A stretch of DNA of 64,000 bases from Paracoccus aestuarii. GTDB lineage: Bacteria; Pseudomonadota; Alphaproteobacteria; Rhodobacterales; Rhodobacteraceae. The stretch is taken from NCBI RefSeq assembly GCF_028553885.1, contig NZ_CP067169.1, positions 2,405,001 to 2,469,000 of the forward strand, written 5' to 3'. Shown here in pieces: positions 9,741 through 18,006 of the stretch. The position numbers and the translations under genes are program-made. The notes beneath the pieces were generated by a model. It made no database searches. It had not been told where the DNA came from and worked only from the letters and a program-made list of their open reading frames with translations. Numbering within the stretch: the first letter of the stretch is position 1; each line of letters starts with the position of its first letter.

Positions 9741-10702
9741 CAGCGACCCTCCGGCAGGCGGGGCATGGCCAGGTCGCGCGCATCGACCGTCCCGGCGGGC
9801 GCATCGGTGCGTACCGCGACTCGCAGTAGGGCCGAACGCGACCGCGGATTCACCGACAGCTCGTCCGCGTCGGGGCCGATAGCGCGGCGGAAGGGCAGCG
9901 TGAAGGCCGGGCGCACGGCCTGGGTCACGGGCGCATAGCGGTTGCCGCCCCCGCCCGCATCGGCGCGCGCCTGCATGAAGCGCTTGACGATCCGGTCCTC
10001 CAGCGAATGGAAGGTGACGACGGCCAGCTGGCCGCCCGGGCGCAGCGCGCGTTCCGCCGCCGACAGGCCCGCGACCAGCTGGCCGAATTCGTCATTCACC
10101 CAGATGCGGATCGCCTGGAAGCTGCGGGTGGCGGGATGGCTCTGGCCCGGCTTGGGGCGCGGCAGGCATCCGGCCACGATCTCGGCCAGCTGGGCGGTGC
10201 GGGTCAGGGGACGGGCCGCGACGATGGCCCGGGCGATGCGCCGCGCCGCGCGTTCCTCGCCGTAATGATAAAGGACATCGGCGATCTGCGCCTCCTCGGC
10301 GGTGTTCAGCAGATCGGCGGCCGAGGGCACGTCGCCCCCCATCCGCATGTCCAGCGGCCCGTCGCGCAGAAAGGAGAACCCCCGATCCGCCTGGTCCAGC
10401 TGCATCGAGCTGACGCCCAGATCCAGCACCACCCCGTCCAGCGGCTGCCCGGCCAGGCGGTCCAGGTCGGAAAACGTCCCCTCGACCAGATCCAGCCGGT
10501 CGCCCCAGGGCGCGCGCCAGTCATCGGCCATGGCAAAGACCGACGGGTCGCGATCCACGCCGATCACCCGCTCCGCGCCCGCCTGCAGCAGCCCGCGCGC
10601 ATAGCCGCCCGCGCCGAAGGTGCCGTCCAGCCAGGTGCCCTGCACGGGCGCCACGGCGCGCAGCAGCGGGGCCAGCAGGACGGGGATATGCGGATCGGCC
10701 AT
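9740..10702 (-). CDS. rsmH: 16S rRNA (cytosine(1402)-N(4))-methyltransferase
   Basis: A 320-residue SAM-dependent methyltransferase that N4-methylates C1402 of 16S rRNA. Visible features: [13 protein letters not shown] at the N-terminus, the SAM-binding [12 protein letters not shown] (about 29-40), [20 protein letters not shown] (about 113-132), and [14 protein letters not shown] (about 243-256). Length is typical. Its stop overlaps the ftsL start by a single base and it starts 3 bp after mraZ ends, the standard dcw order. Confidence 0.97.
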   Translation of the reverse strand: MADPHIPVLLAPLLRAVAPVQGTWLDGTFGAGGYARGLLQAGAERVIGVDRDPSVFAMADDWRAPWGDRLDLVEGTFSDLDRLAGQPLDGVVLDLGVSSMQLDQADRGFSFLRDGPLDMRMGGDVPSAADLLNTAEEAQIADVLYHYGEERAARRIARAIVAARPLTRTAQLAEIVAGCLPRPKPGQSHPATRSFQAIRIWVNDEFGQLVAGLSAAERALRPGGQLAVVTFHSLEDRIVKRFMQARADAGGGGNRYAPVTQAVRPAFTLPFRRAIGPDADELSVNPRSRSALLRVAVRTDAPAGTVDARDLAMPRLPEGR

Positions 10703-10705
10703 GGC

Positions 10706-11221
10706 TCAGCCCTCGTCGCGGGGCGCATGGAGGAAGGCGCGGGGGTCGAATTCCGGGCCCTTGCTGGCGGCGAAATCCTCCAGCGCGGCGACATCCTTGG
10801 GACGGCTGTCGGGGTGATAGACCTGGATGTAGTCGCCGCGCGATTCGAAGACCGTCTCGGTGCCCTCGGCAAAGCCCAGCTTGTCGCGCAGCTTGGCGGG
10901 CAGGACCAGCCGGCCCTCGCGGTCGATCTCCAGGTCGGTGGACTGGCCGTTCATCAGCAGCTCCAGCCAGCGGCGCTCCTGGCTGCCGCGGGTCAGCCGG
11001 TCGATCTGCTCGTCGATCTCCTCGATCGCGTCGATGGTGTAGAGCTCGATCCAGTTCCACCAGTCGGGGCCGTAGACGGCGACCAGCTGCGTGCGTCCGG
11101 TATTGGCGCCTGAAAAGGACGGGTCCCCGGCATCGAAGACGCGCCGCAGCCGGGCGGGGACGGACATCCGCCCCTTGCCATCGACCTTGACGGTTTCGGT
11201 GCCTCTGAACTTTCGCGCCAC
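10706..11221 (-). CDS. mraZ: transcriptional regulator MraZ
   Basis: A 171-residue protein with two AbrB-like MraZ repeats; the first contains VDGKGRMSVPARLRRVF (about 13-29) and the second IDREGRLVLPAKLRDKLGF (about 97-115). In enterobacteria MraZ binds TGGGN direct repeats ahead of its own gene and modulates the dcw operon. The start is GTG at 11221 (GTG GCG CGA AAG), chosen because it gives the canonical MARKFRGTE N-terminus. It is the first gene of the cluster. Upstream lie two strong hairpins and a set of 10-bp phased TGG repeats. Confidence 0.95.
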   Translation of the reverse strand: MARKFRGTETVKVDGKGRMSVPARLRRVFDAGDPSFSGANTGRTQLVAVYGPDWWNWIELYTIDAIEEIDEQIDRLTRGSQERRWLELLMNGQSTDLEIDREGRLVLPAKLRDKLGFAEGTETVFESRGDYIQVYHPDSRPKDVAALEDFAASKGPEFDPRAFLHAPRDEG

Positions 11222-11244
11222 CTTGCGCCCGCCCTCACTGTCCG

Positions 11245-11304
11245 CTCTTTCGGGACGTCCGAAAGAGAAAGGGCGGATCGGGCCGCTGCCACTGCCCGAT
11301 CCGC
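11245..11304 (-). promoter_or_regulatory. double-hairpin leader in front of mraZ
   Basis: Two perfect inverted repeats lie between 24 and 83 bp upstream of the mraZ GTG. The outer has an 11-bp stem (GCGGATCGGGC 11273-11283 with GCCCGATCCGC 11294-11304, 10-nt loop); the inner a 9-bp stem (CTCTTTCGG 11245-11253 with CCGAAAGAG 11259-11267, 5-nt loop). Neither is followed by a T-run on the minus strand, so they do not look like simple terminators. If transcribed they would form a structured 5' leader. The role is unknown. Confidence 0.6.
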
Positions 11305-11497
11305 CGCCCTCGTTCCCGATTGACCCGGGCCCCTTTGCGGGGTGGTTGCCGACCCTGCGCGCGCCACCTGGGGGAGGTGCTGCTCGCGACCGCGGGGCCG
11401 ACGATGTTGGAAAACGGATGCCTGTATGAAGTCTGCTTCGCCTTCGCGGGGTCTTGTCGCCCCATTTCCTGCCCGTCTTCGTGATCCGGTTGTGACA

Positions 11498-11532
11498 TGG
11501 GAATTCATGGGAAGCAATGGCCCAGTTTGGCC
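11498..11532. promoter_or_regulatory. phased TGG direct repeats, candidate MraZ boxes
   Basis: On the plus strand, TGGGA (11498), TGGGA (11508), TGGCC (11518) and TGGCC (11528) occur at exactly 10-bp intervals. The known E. coli MraZ target is TGGGN repeated with 5-nt spacers, the same periodicity. The array is about 277 bp from the mraZ start and reads on the strand opposite to mraZ, which weakens the assignment. The rest of the 600-bp gap between mrp and mraZ (11222-11822) holds the two hairpins and otherwise nothing recognisable. Confidence 0.4.
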
Positions 11533-11822
11533 CGCAGCGGCTTTTCGCCCGCGCCCTCGGCCCGGATCGAATCGCGAACAGAGCGCGCCGCGACTGGAAT
11601 TCGCCGACAGGTTGTGTGGTTGCAGAAATAGCACACTAGATGTAGCCAGCCCGTCCCGGCCCGGTTTTTTCCCGTGCTGAGGCGATTTCACCACAGTTCA
11701 CGGCGCGCCAAGCGCAAATTCAGGGCAGGTCGACAGTTTTCCGCCCGCGCGATCACGGCGGATCACGCGGGCGTGAGGGTTCGGTCCCGTGATTTCCCGG
11801 ATGTCCCGCGAATTCCCGCGGC

Positions 11823-12914
11823 TCAGGCGATTCCGCCCTGGACCAGCCGGTCGGCCAGCCTGGCATAGGCCTCGGCCACCGCGCCCTCGCCCAAGGCGGC
11901 GGGGCGGCCCGAATCGCCGGCCAGCCGCACCTCCAGCTGCAGGGGCAGCGCGCCCAGGAAGGGCAGGTTCAGCGATTCCGCCTCGGCCGCGACCCCGCCA
12001 TGGCCAAAGAGATGCGCCTCGTGGCCGCATTGGGGGCAGATATAGGTGGACATGTTTTCGACCATCCCCAGAACGGGGGTCTTCAGCTTGTTGAACATGT
12101 CGATGGCCCGGCGCGCATCCAGCAGCGCCACGTCCTGCGGGGTCGAGACGATGATCGCGCCGGTCACCGGGGCCTTCTGGCACAGGCTCAGCTGGACGTC
12201 GCCGGTGCCGGGCGGCAGGTCGATCAGCAGCACATCCAGCTCGCCCCAGTTCACCTGCTGCAACAGCTGCTGCAGCGCGCCCATCAGCATGGGGCCGCGC
12301 CAGACCAGCGATTCCCCCTCCTTCAGCATCAGGCCGATGGACATGACGGTGACGCCATGGGCGTGCATGGGATCGATGCGCTGCCCGTCCGGGCTGGCGG
12401 GGCGGCCCGACACGCCCATCATCCGCGGCTGCGAGGGGCCATAGATGTCGGCATCCAGCAGCCCCACCTTGCGCCCCGCCCGCGCCAAGGCCACCGCCAA
12501 GTTCGAGGTGACGGTCGATTTGCCCACGCCCCCCTTGCCCGATCCGATGGCGATGATGTGGCGCACGCCGGGAATTGCCTGCGGCCCGGCCTGGGGCGTG
12601 GGATGGCCCCCCACCTTCAGCGAGGGGGCGGGCCCCTGCCCCGACACGGCCTTGGGCGGGGCGGGCTTGGCGGGGGCGGTCATGACGATCTGCACGCGCG
12701 CGATGCCGGGCAGCGCCTCCAGCCGGGCGCGGGCCTCGGCCTCGACCGGGCGCAGGGCCTCGGCGGTGGCGGCGTTCTCAACCTCCAGCACGAATCGGAC
12801 AGTGTCGCCATCGACGGATATCGCCCGGATGATGTCGGCCTGACCCAGGCTGCCCCCCTGCGGAAGACGGATATCCGAGATTTCCGTAAGGATCGTTTCG
12901 CGGGTGACGTTCAT
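11823..12914 (-). CDS. mrp: Mrp/NBP35-family iron-sulfur cluster carrier ATPase
   Basis: A 363-residue protein with an N-terminal MIP18/DUF59-like domain (about 1-80), a low-complexity Pro/Ala/Gly linker (about 80-112) and a deviant Walker-A P-loop [11 protein letters not shown] at 124-134. [29 protein letters not shown] and the C-terminal CxxC (YICPQCGHE), which binds the bridging cluster in this family, are all present. ApbC/Mrp proteins carry Fe-S clusters to apo-proteins in the cytoplasm. It stands alone, about 600 bp downstream of mraZ on the same strand and divergent from the DUF1127 gene. Confidence 0.93.
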   Translation of the reverse strand: MNVTRETILTEISDIRLPQGGSLGQADIIRAISVDGDTVRFVLEVENAATAEALRPVEAEARARLEALPGIARVQIVMTAPAKPAPPKAVSGQGPAPSLKVGGHPTPQAGPQAIPGVRHIIAIGSGKGGVGKSTVTSNLAVALARAGRKVGLLDADIYGPSQPRMMGVSGRPASPDGQRIDPMHAHGVTVMSIGLMLKEGESLVWRGPMLMGALQQLLQQVNWGELDVLLIDLPPGTGDVQLSLCQKAPVTGAIIVSTPQDVALLDARRAIDMFNKLKTPVLGMVENMSTYICPQCGHEAHLFGHGGVAAEAESLNLPFLGALPLQLEVRLAGDSGRPAALGEGAVAEAYARLADRLVQGGIA

Positions 12915-13254
12915 GTGACAGACCTCGGGCTTGTGGGACCTGCAGCATGAAGCATAGAAGCCGGGCCCTCAACACCCCCTGCGACAAACCGTGCCGGCCC
13001 GGCACCAAGCCCCTGCAAAGCGGCGGTTTTTCGGCCTCGCGGCGTGATCGCTAACAGATGTATCGTGTCAATTTTATGTCAACATTTCATGACCTAGCGG
13101 GGCGATAGGTCAGCTTAAGACATGCAATTGCTGCATGGCAGCATTACCAAACCGTCCGTTGTCAGATCGCCCCGATGGGTCCATCTTCAATCCAACGAAG
13201 CGCCGGGCCAATCCGGGAACGGCGACAGACGAGACGAACCGAAAGGATACCAAG
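12915..13254. other. intergenic region between divergent mrp and DUF1127 genes
   Basis: This 340-bp gap holds the promoters of both genes. It contains an inverted repeat TGACCTA (13090-13096) / TAGGTCA (13106-13112) with a 9-nt spacer, which could be an operator. TTGTCA (13159) and CCATCT (13181) are 16 bp apart and faintly resemble a heat-shock-sigma promoter for the DUF1127 gene; in Rhodobacter sphaeroides the homologous gene and its RNAs depend on RpoHI/RpoHII. The promoter is a guess from position. A good ribosome site (AAAGGA) precedes the ATG at 13255. Confidence 0.35.
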
Positions 13255-13482
13255 ATGGCTGTTATCGCCCAGGCACAGAACACCGCCGCCGTCGCCGGCC
13301 TGCGTGGCCGCCTGCTGAGCGCCATCCAGCGCATGCAGGAAAACCGCGCCCGCCGCGCCGTCTACCGCCAGACCGTGCGTGAACTGAACGCGCTGACCAC
13401 CCGTGATCTGGACGATCTGGGCATCAGCCGCTCGATGATCACCCGCCTGGCCCATGAAGCGGCTTGGGGCTCGGCCCAGTAA
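13255..13482 (+). CDS. DUF1127 small protein, CcaF1-like
   Basis: A 75-residue basic protein with the DUF1127 core near the C-terminus (LNALTTRDLDDLGISRSMI, about residues 45-63) after an Arg-rich stretch (QRMQENRARRAVYRQ). In Rhodobacter sphaeroides the DUF1127 protein CcaF1 (RSP_6037) is an RNA-binding protein co-transcribed with the CcsR1-4 small RNAs, and this gene is likewise followed within 10 bp by CCUCCUCCC hairpins. The start at 13255 has a strong ribosome site; an in-frame start 120 bp upstream would add residues unlike the family. Co-transcription with the RNA array and a stress-response role are inferred from the homologous locus. Confidence 0.9.
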   Translation: MAVIAQAQNTAAVAGLRGRLLSAIQRMQENRARRAVYRQTVRELNALTTRDLDDLGISRSMITRLAHEAAWGSAQ

Positions 13483-13490
13483 TTCCCTTT

Positions 13491-14024
13491 CCCGGTCCTC
13501 TCCTCCTCCCTGGACCGGGTCTGGCGACATCCCTCCTTCCTCCTCCCTGAGGGATGTCGCCGCAAGACGCGCAGGAACCCGATCCTCCTCCCCGGGTTCT
13601 CGTGCCAAGGCGGCGGCCCCGATCCTCCTCCCCAGGGGTCGCCGCACAAACCCATAGCCGCCCCATCTGCGGCAACCCGATGCGCCCGGTCCTCTCCTCC
13701 TCCCTCCCGGACCCGGCGCTTGCGGCACGGCCCTCCTCCTCCCTGGCCATGCCGCATCCCATACGCGGCCCCTCCTCCTCCCTGGGCCAGCGTTCAGCGG
13801 CGACCTCCCCTCCTCCTCCCTGGAGGTCGCCGCGCCCTCACATAGCCGCCCCATCTGCGGCACACGGATGCGCCCGGTCCTCTCCTCCTCCCTCCCGGAC
13901 CCGGCGCCTGCGGCACGGCCCTCCTCCTCCCTGGCCCTGCCGCACCCCATACGCGGCCCCTCCTCCTCCCTGGGCCAGCGTTCAGCGGCGACCTCCCCTC
14001 CTCCTCCCTGGAGGTCGCCGCGCC
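13491..14024 (+). ncRNA. array of twelve CcsR / cuckoo-type CCUCCUCCC hairpin RNAs
   Basis: Twelve exact CCTCCTCCC motifs begin at 13502, 13539, 13584, 13624, 13696, 13735, 13774, 13812, 13884, 13923, 13962 and 14000. Nearly all sit in the loop of an inverted repeat. Examples of stems: CCCGGTCC/GGACCGGG (13491-13519), a 13-bp stem at 13523-13561, GAACCCG/CGGGTTC (13575-13599), a 10-bp stem with one G-U at 13611-13644, and a 12-bp stem at 13797-13833. The loop sequence matches the anti-Shine-Dalgarno sequence of 16S rRNA. This is the architecture of the CcsR1-4 (cuckoo) RNAs that follow a DUF1127 gene in Rhodobacter, where four copies are processed from the mRNA. Twelve is a marked expansion over four. 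Function (sponge, ribosome mimic or regulator) is not shown by sequence. Confidence 0.88.
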
Positions 14025-14028
14025 CTCC
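13653..14028 (+). repeat. 188-bp tandem duplication of four RNA hairpins
   Basis: Positions 13653-13840 and 13841-14028 are adjacent direct copies with a constant 188-bp offset; all four CCTCCTCCC motifs of copy 1 (13696, 13735, 13774, 13812) recur exactly 188 bp later. I count about seven substitutions, mostly just before the first hairpin and in the stem of the second, so identity is about 96%. One C-A mismatch in the second hairpin of copy 1 (ACGGCC/GGCCAT) becomes C-C in copy 2. The duplication turned eight hairpins into twelve and looks fairly recent. Confidence 0.95.
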
Positions 14029-14085
14029 CGCAGGAACCCGCCCCATGATCCGCGCATTGACCCCGACAGCATGTCGGAGGTCGCG

Positions 14086-14301
14086 ATGAGTCTGCGCAAA
14101 GGGTCCAAGGTCGAATGGAAATGGGGCAACGGCACCGCCACCGGCAAGATCGCCGAGACCTTCACCGAAAAGGTCGAACGGACGATCAAGGGCAACACCG
14201 TCACCCGCGATGCCAGCAAGGACGACCCCGCCTATCTGATCGAGCAGGATGACGGCACCAAGGTGCTGAAATCCGCATCCGAGGTCAGCCGCGCCGACTG
14301 A
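14086..14301 (+). CDS. hypervirulence-associated TUDOR-domain small protein (DUF2945)
   Basis: A 71-residue protein, MSLRKGSKVEWKWGNGTATG onward, matching the small TUDOR/SH3-like family found widely in soil proteobacteria: KGSKVEWKWGNG, then a GKI turn, then DDPAYLIEQDDGTKVLKSASEV at the C-terminus. An in-frame ATG lies 15 bp upstream at 14071, but GGAGG at 14076-14080 is well placed for the ATG at 14086. The family has no settled biochemical role. It begins about 60 bp after the RNA array and may receive read-through from it. Confidence 0.82.
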   Translation: MSLRKGSKVEWKWGNGTATGKIAETFTEKVERTIKGNTVTRDASKDDPAYLIEQDDGTKVLKSASEVSRAD

Positions 14302-14339
14302 CCCTTTCCGGGCGGCGGGAAACGCGCTATCGGGGCGGC

Positions 14340-15119
14340 ATGCTCAGCTATCAACACGGCTATCACGCGGGTAACCTGGCCGACCTGCATAAACATGCGC
14401 TGCTGGCCTGGGCGATGGATTACCTGACCGCCAAGGACAAGCCACTCTCCTACTTGGAGACCCATGCGGGTCGCGGCCTCTATGACTTGGGATCGGACCA
14501 GGCGCAGAAGACGCAGGAGGCCGCGCAGGGCGTCGACCGCGCCATCACCGGCGGCTGGCTGCCGGGGGATCACCCGCTGATCGGGGCGCTGGACGCCATC
14601 CGTGCCGTCCGGGGACCGCGCGCCTATCCCGGATCGCCGCTGATCGCCGCGCATTTCCTGCGCCCTGACGACCGCGCCCATCTGGCCGAACTGCATCCCG
14701 GCGAATACGAGGCGCTGCGCGCGGTGGCGGGATTCGCCACCACCCATCACCGCGACGGGTTCGCGATGGCCAACGCCCTCTGCCCGCCCGATCCGCGCCG
14801 CGGGCTGCTGCTGATCGACCCCAGCTACGAGGTGAAGGCCGATTACGAATCCGTTCCCCGCCGCATCGCCCAGATCGCGCGCAAGTGGAACGTGGGGATC
14901 ATCGCGCTGTGGTATCCGCTGCTGACCGACAACCGCCATCTGGCGATGACCGCGCGGCTGGCCGTCGATCATCCCGATGCCCTGATCTCGGAGGTGCGCT
15001 TTGCCCCCGCCCGGCCCGGCCATTCCATGGTGGGATCGGGGATGTGGGTGCTGAACCCGCCTTGGGGCATGGCGGACGAGGCCCGCCGCCTGCAGGCGAT
15101 ATTCGACCGCCACGCCTGA
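14340..15119 (+). CDS. rlmJ: 23S rRNA (adenine(2030)-N(6))-methyltransferase
   Basis: A 259-residue RlmJ-family enzyme that N6-methylates A2030 of 23S rRNA. Family features: MLSYQHGYHAGNLADLHKHA at the N-terminus, LETHAGRGLYDL (about 39-50, SAM binding), and the catalytic DPSYE motif (LLIDPSYEVKADY, about 157-169). The C-terminal HSMVGSGMWVLNPPWGM is characteristic. The family also contains competence protein ComJ-like members, but the motif set fits RlmJ. It appears monocistronic, 38 bp after the TUDOR-like gene. Confidence 0.94.
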   Translation: MLSYQHGYHAGNLADLHKHALLAWAMDYLTAKDKPLSYLETHAGRGLYDLGSDQAQKTQEAAQGVDRAITGGWLPGDHPLIGALDAIRAVRGPRAYPGSPLIAAHFLRPDDRAHLAELHPGEYEALRAVAGFATTHHRDGFAMANALCPPDPRRGLLLIDPSYEVKADYESVPRRIAQIARKWNVGIIALWYPLLTDNRHLAMTARLAVDHPDALISEVRFAPARPGHSMVGSGMWVLNPPWGMADEARRLQAIFDRHA

Positions 15120-15180
15120 CGGGGGCTTTCCCCCCGCACCCGGCCTGTGGCAGGATCGCTGCGCGACAAGGAACTGCCCC

Positions 15181-15474
15181 ATGCCCCAAAGACTGTCCAT
15201 CGGCGCCACCGTCTTTCTGGTCCTGACGGTCCTTCTGGGCCTCTATTTCGCCTTTGCGGCTGTGCAGGGGCCGTCGGGCATCCTGCGCCGCATCCAGATC
15301 GAATCCGAGACGGCCGAGCTGGCCGAGGCCCGCGACGCCCTGCGCGCCGAGGTCACGCGGATGCAGAACCTGACCCGCCGCCTGTCCGACGACTATCTGG
15401 ATCTGGACCTGCTGGACGAACGCGCGCGCGAGGTGCTGGGCGTGTTGCGGGCGGATGAAATCATCCTCCGCTAG
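15181..15474 (+). CDS. FtsB/DivIC-family septum formation initiator
   Basis: A 97-residue bitopic protein with a membrane segment at about residues 9-29 followed by a heptad-rich helix (ESETAELAEARDALRAEVTR, about 40-59) and a short C-terminal region DLDLLDERAREVLGVLRADE typical of FtsB-like proteins. FtsB bridges FtsL and FtsQ in the divisome. The position just upstream of the pyruvate dehydrogenase genes is common in alphaproteobacteria. The partner FtsL is encoded at 9402-9740. Confidence 0.88.
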   Translation: MPQRLSIGATVFLVLTVLLGLYFAFAAVQGPSGILRRIQIESETAELAEARDALRAEVTRMQNLTRRLSDDYLDLDLLDERAREVLGVLRADEIILR

Positions 15475-15558
15475 GCGGCATTGCACGGGTTGCGGCGATG
15501 CGCTACGGATAGTTTAACGCTGAACTATTCCGACCACGCTTCCAGGAGGATACGCCGC

Positions 15559-16593
15559 ATGGCCAGGAAACCGAGCTCCCAACCCGAGACGCAGGCGAAT
15601 GTCTCGAAGGACGAGCTTCTCCAGTATTACCGCGACATGCTGCTGATCCGCCGGTTCGAGGAAAAGGCCGGCCAGCTTTACGGCATGGGCCTGATCGGCG
15701 GCTTCTGCCACCTCTATATCGGCCAGGAGGCCGTCGTCGTCGGCCTCGAGGCCTGCGCGAAAGAGGGCGACAAGCGCATCACCTCCTATCGCGATCACGG
15801 CCACATGCTGGCCTGCGGGATGGAGGCGCGCGGCGTCATGGCCGAGCTGACCGGCCGCGAGGGCGGCTATTCCAAGGGCAAGGGCGGCAGCATGCACATG
15901 TTCAGCCGCGAAAAGCATTTCTACGGCGGCCATGGCATCGTGGCGGCGCAGGTGCCGCTTGGTGCGGGGCTTGCCTTCGCCGACAAGTATCTGGGCAATG
16001 ACAACGTCACCTTCACCTATTTCGGCGACGGTGCGGCCAACCAGGGCCAGGTCTACGAGACCTACAACATGGCCGAGCTGTGGGACCTGCCGGTGATCTT
16101 CGTGATCGAGAACAACCAGTATGCCATGGGCACCAGCGTCAAGCGTTCCACGAAATCGACCAGCCTCTTCGGCCGGGGCGAGGCCTTCGGCATCCCGGGC
16201 GAACAGGTGGACGGCATGGACGTGCTGGCCGTGAAGGCCGCCGGTGAAAAGGCCGTGGCGCATTGCCGCGCGGGCAAGGGCCCCTACATCCTGGAGGTCA
16301 TGACCTATCGCTATCGCGGCCATTCCATGTCCGACCCCGCGAAATACCGCACCCGCGAGGAGGTCCAGAAGATGCGCGACGAGCGTGATCCGATCGAGAA
16401 CATCCGCGAGATGCTGCTGACCGGCAAGCACGCGACCGAGGAGGACCTCAAGGCGCTGGACAAGGAAATCAAGGACATCGTCAACGATTCCGCCGAATTC
16501 GCCAAGGAAAGCCCGGAGCCCGCGCTGGATCAGCTGTGGACCGACATCTATGCCGACGACCTGCCCCAGGGCAGCGCCGAAGAACACGCCTGA
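15559..16593 (+). CDS. pdhA: pyruvate dehydrogenase E1 component subunit alpha
   Basis: A 344-residue thiamine-diphosphate enzyme subunit that decarboxylates pyruvate in the pyruvate dehydrogenase complex. The TPP/Mg motif starts GDGAANQGQVYETYNMAELW (about 156-175) and ends in IENNQYAMGTS; the phosphorylation-loop-like segment YRYRGHSMSDPAKYRTREE lies near residue 251. The ATG at 15559 has AGGAGGA 8 bp upstream; an in-frame start 78 bp earlier has no ribosome site and adds non-family sequence. It is the first gene of a pdhA-pdhB-pdhC operon, with 15 bp to pdhB. Confidence 0.97.
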   Translation: MARKPSSQPETQANVSKDELLQYYRDMLLIRRFEEKAGQLYGMGLIGGFCHLYIGQEAVVVGLEACAKEGDKRITSYRDHGHMLACGMEARGVMAELTGREGGYSKGKGGSMHMFSREKHFYGGHGIVAAQVPLGAGLAFADKYLGNDNVTFTYFGDGAANQGQVYETYNMAELWDLPVIFVIENNQYAMGTSVKRSTKSTSLFGRGEAFGIPGEQVDGMDVLAVKAAGEKAVAHCRAGKGPYILEVMTYRYRGHSMSDPAKYRTREEVQKMRDERDPIENIREMLLTGKHATEEDLKALDKEIKDIVNDSAEFAKESPEPALDQLWTDIYADDLPQGSAEEHA

Positions 16594-16608
16594 GGGGGGT
16601 GACACGCA

Positions 16609-17994
16609 ATGGCAACCGAAATCCTGATGCCCGCTTTGTCCCCCACGATGGAGGAAGGCACCCTGGCCAAATGGCTGAAGAAGGAAGGTGACGCCGTCAA
16701 GTCCGGCGACATCATCGCCGAGATCGAGACGGACAAGGCCACGATGGAATTCGAGGCCGTGGACGAGGGCGTGATGGGCAAGATCCTGGTGGCCGAGGGC
16801 ACCCAAGGCGTCGCCGTCAACACCCCCATCGCCGTCCTGGTCGAGGAAGGCGAATCCGCCGACGACATCGAGGCCCCCAAACCCGCCGAGAAGCCTGCCG
16901 AGGCCAAGAAGCCCGAGACCGAGGATGCCTCGACCCAGCCCGGCGAATCCGCGGTGGAAAAGGTGAAGACGCCCGAACCCGACCGCAGCCCCGACTGGCC
17001 CGAAGGCACCAAGATGAAGACCATGACCGTGCGGGAAGCCCTGCGCGAGGCCATGGCCGAGAAGATGGAGCGCGACGAGACCGTCTTCCTGATGGGCGAG
17101 GAGGTGGGCGAATACCAAGGCGCCTACAAGATCAGCCAAGGTCTTCTGGACAAGTTCGGCCCGCGCCGTGTCGTGGACACGCCGATCTCCGAGATCGGCT
17201 TTGCCGGCATCGGCACCGGCGCCGCGCTGGCCGGCCTGCGTCCGATCGTCGAATTCATGACCTTCAACTTCGCCATGCAGGCCATCGACCATATCATCAA
17301 CTCGGCGGCCAAGACGCTCTACATGTCCGGCGGCCAGATGGGCTGCCCGATCGTCTTCCGCGGCCCGAACGGCGCGGCGGCCCGCGTGGGCGCCCAGCAC
17401 AGCCAGGACTATGCCGCCTGGTATGCTGCGATCCCCGGCCTGAAGGTGGTGATGCCCTACAGCGCCGCCGACGCCAAGGGCCTGATGAAACAGGCGATCC
17501 GCGACCCGAACCCGGTGATCTTCCTCGAAAACGAGATCCTCTATGGCCGCTCCTTCGAGGTGCCGGACATGGACGATTTCACCATCCCCTTCGGCAAGGC
17601 CCGCATCGCGCGTCAGGGCGATGACGTGACCATCGTCAGCTTCGGCATCGGCATGGCCCACGCGCTGGAGGCCGCCGACACACTGGCCGAGGAGGGCATC
17701 AATGCCGAGGTCATCGACCTGCGCACGCTCCGCCCGCTGGATTACGACAGCATCCTGGCCTCGGTGAAAAAGACCAACCGCCTGGTCACCGTCGAAGAGG
17801 GCTTCCCCGTCGGCGCCATCGGCAATCACATCTCGGCCTGGGTGATGGAGAACGCCTTCGATTATCTGGACGCGCCGGTGATCAACTGCACCGGCAAGGA
17901 CGTGCCCATGCCCTATGCCGCCAATCTGGAAAAGCACGCGCTGATCACGCCCGCCGAGGTCGTCGAAGCCGTGAAAAAAGTCACCTACAAGTAA
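16609..17994 (+). CDS. pdhB: pyruvate dehydrogenase E1 beta with N-terminal lipoyl domain
   Basis: A 461-residue protein: residues 1-80 form a biotinyl/lipoyl domain with the lipoylated lysine K43 (ETDKATMEF), followed by a Pro/Glu/Ala linker (about 88-130) and the transketolase-like E1-beta core ([19 protein letters not shown] onward). An E1-beta carrying its own lipoyl domain is known from alphaproteobacteria including Rhodobacter. Its lipoyl domain is nearly identical to that of the E2 encoded just downstream, pointing to duplication or gene conversion. E1-beta completes the TPP-binding heterotetramer with PdhA. Confidence 0.97.
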   Translation: MATEILMPALSPTMEEGTLAKWLKKEGDAVKSGDIIAEIETDKATMEFEAVDEGVMGKILVAEGTQGVAVNTPIAVLVEEGESADDIEAPKPAEKPAEAKKPETEDASTQPGESAVEKVKTPEPDRSPDWPEGTKMKTMTVREALREAMAEKMERDETVFLMGEEVGEYQGAYKISQGLLDKFGPRRVVDTPISEIGFAGIGTGAALAGLRPIVEFMTFNFAMQAIDHIINSAAKTLYMSGGQMGCPIVFRGPNGAAARVGAQHSQDYAAWYAAIPGLKVVMPYSAADAKGLMKQAIRDPNPVIFLENEILYGRSFEVPDMDDFTIPFGKARIARQGDDVTIVSFGIGMAHALEAADTLAEEGINAEVIDLRTLRPLDYDSILASVKKTNRLVTVEEGFPVGAIGNHISAWVMENAFDYLDAPVINCTGKDVPMPYAANLEKHALITPAEVVEAVKKVTYK

Positions 17995-18006
17995 GGGAGC
18001 AGCGCG

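Noticed and set aside
11222..11822. Possible RNase P RNA gene in the 600-bp gap next to mraZ
   Set aside because: rnpB is near mraZ in some alphaproteobacteria, but the conserved GAGGAAAGTCC core and its complement are not present here.
13491..14024. The repeat array as a CRISPR or as coding repeats
   Set aside because: Units differ in stem sequence and spacing, share only a 9-nt loop, and each has its own compensating stem. There are no uniform repeats with unique spacers and no cas genes, and frames across it are low complexity.
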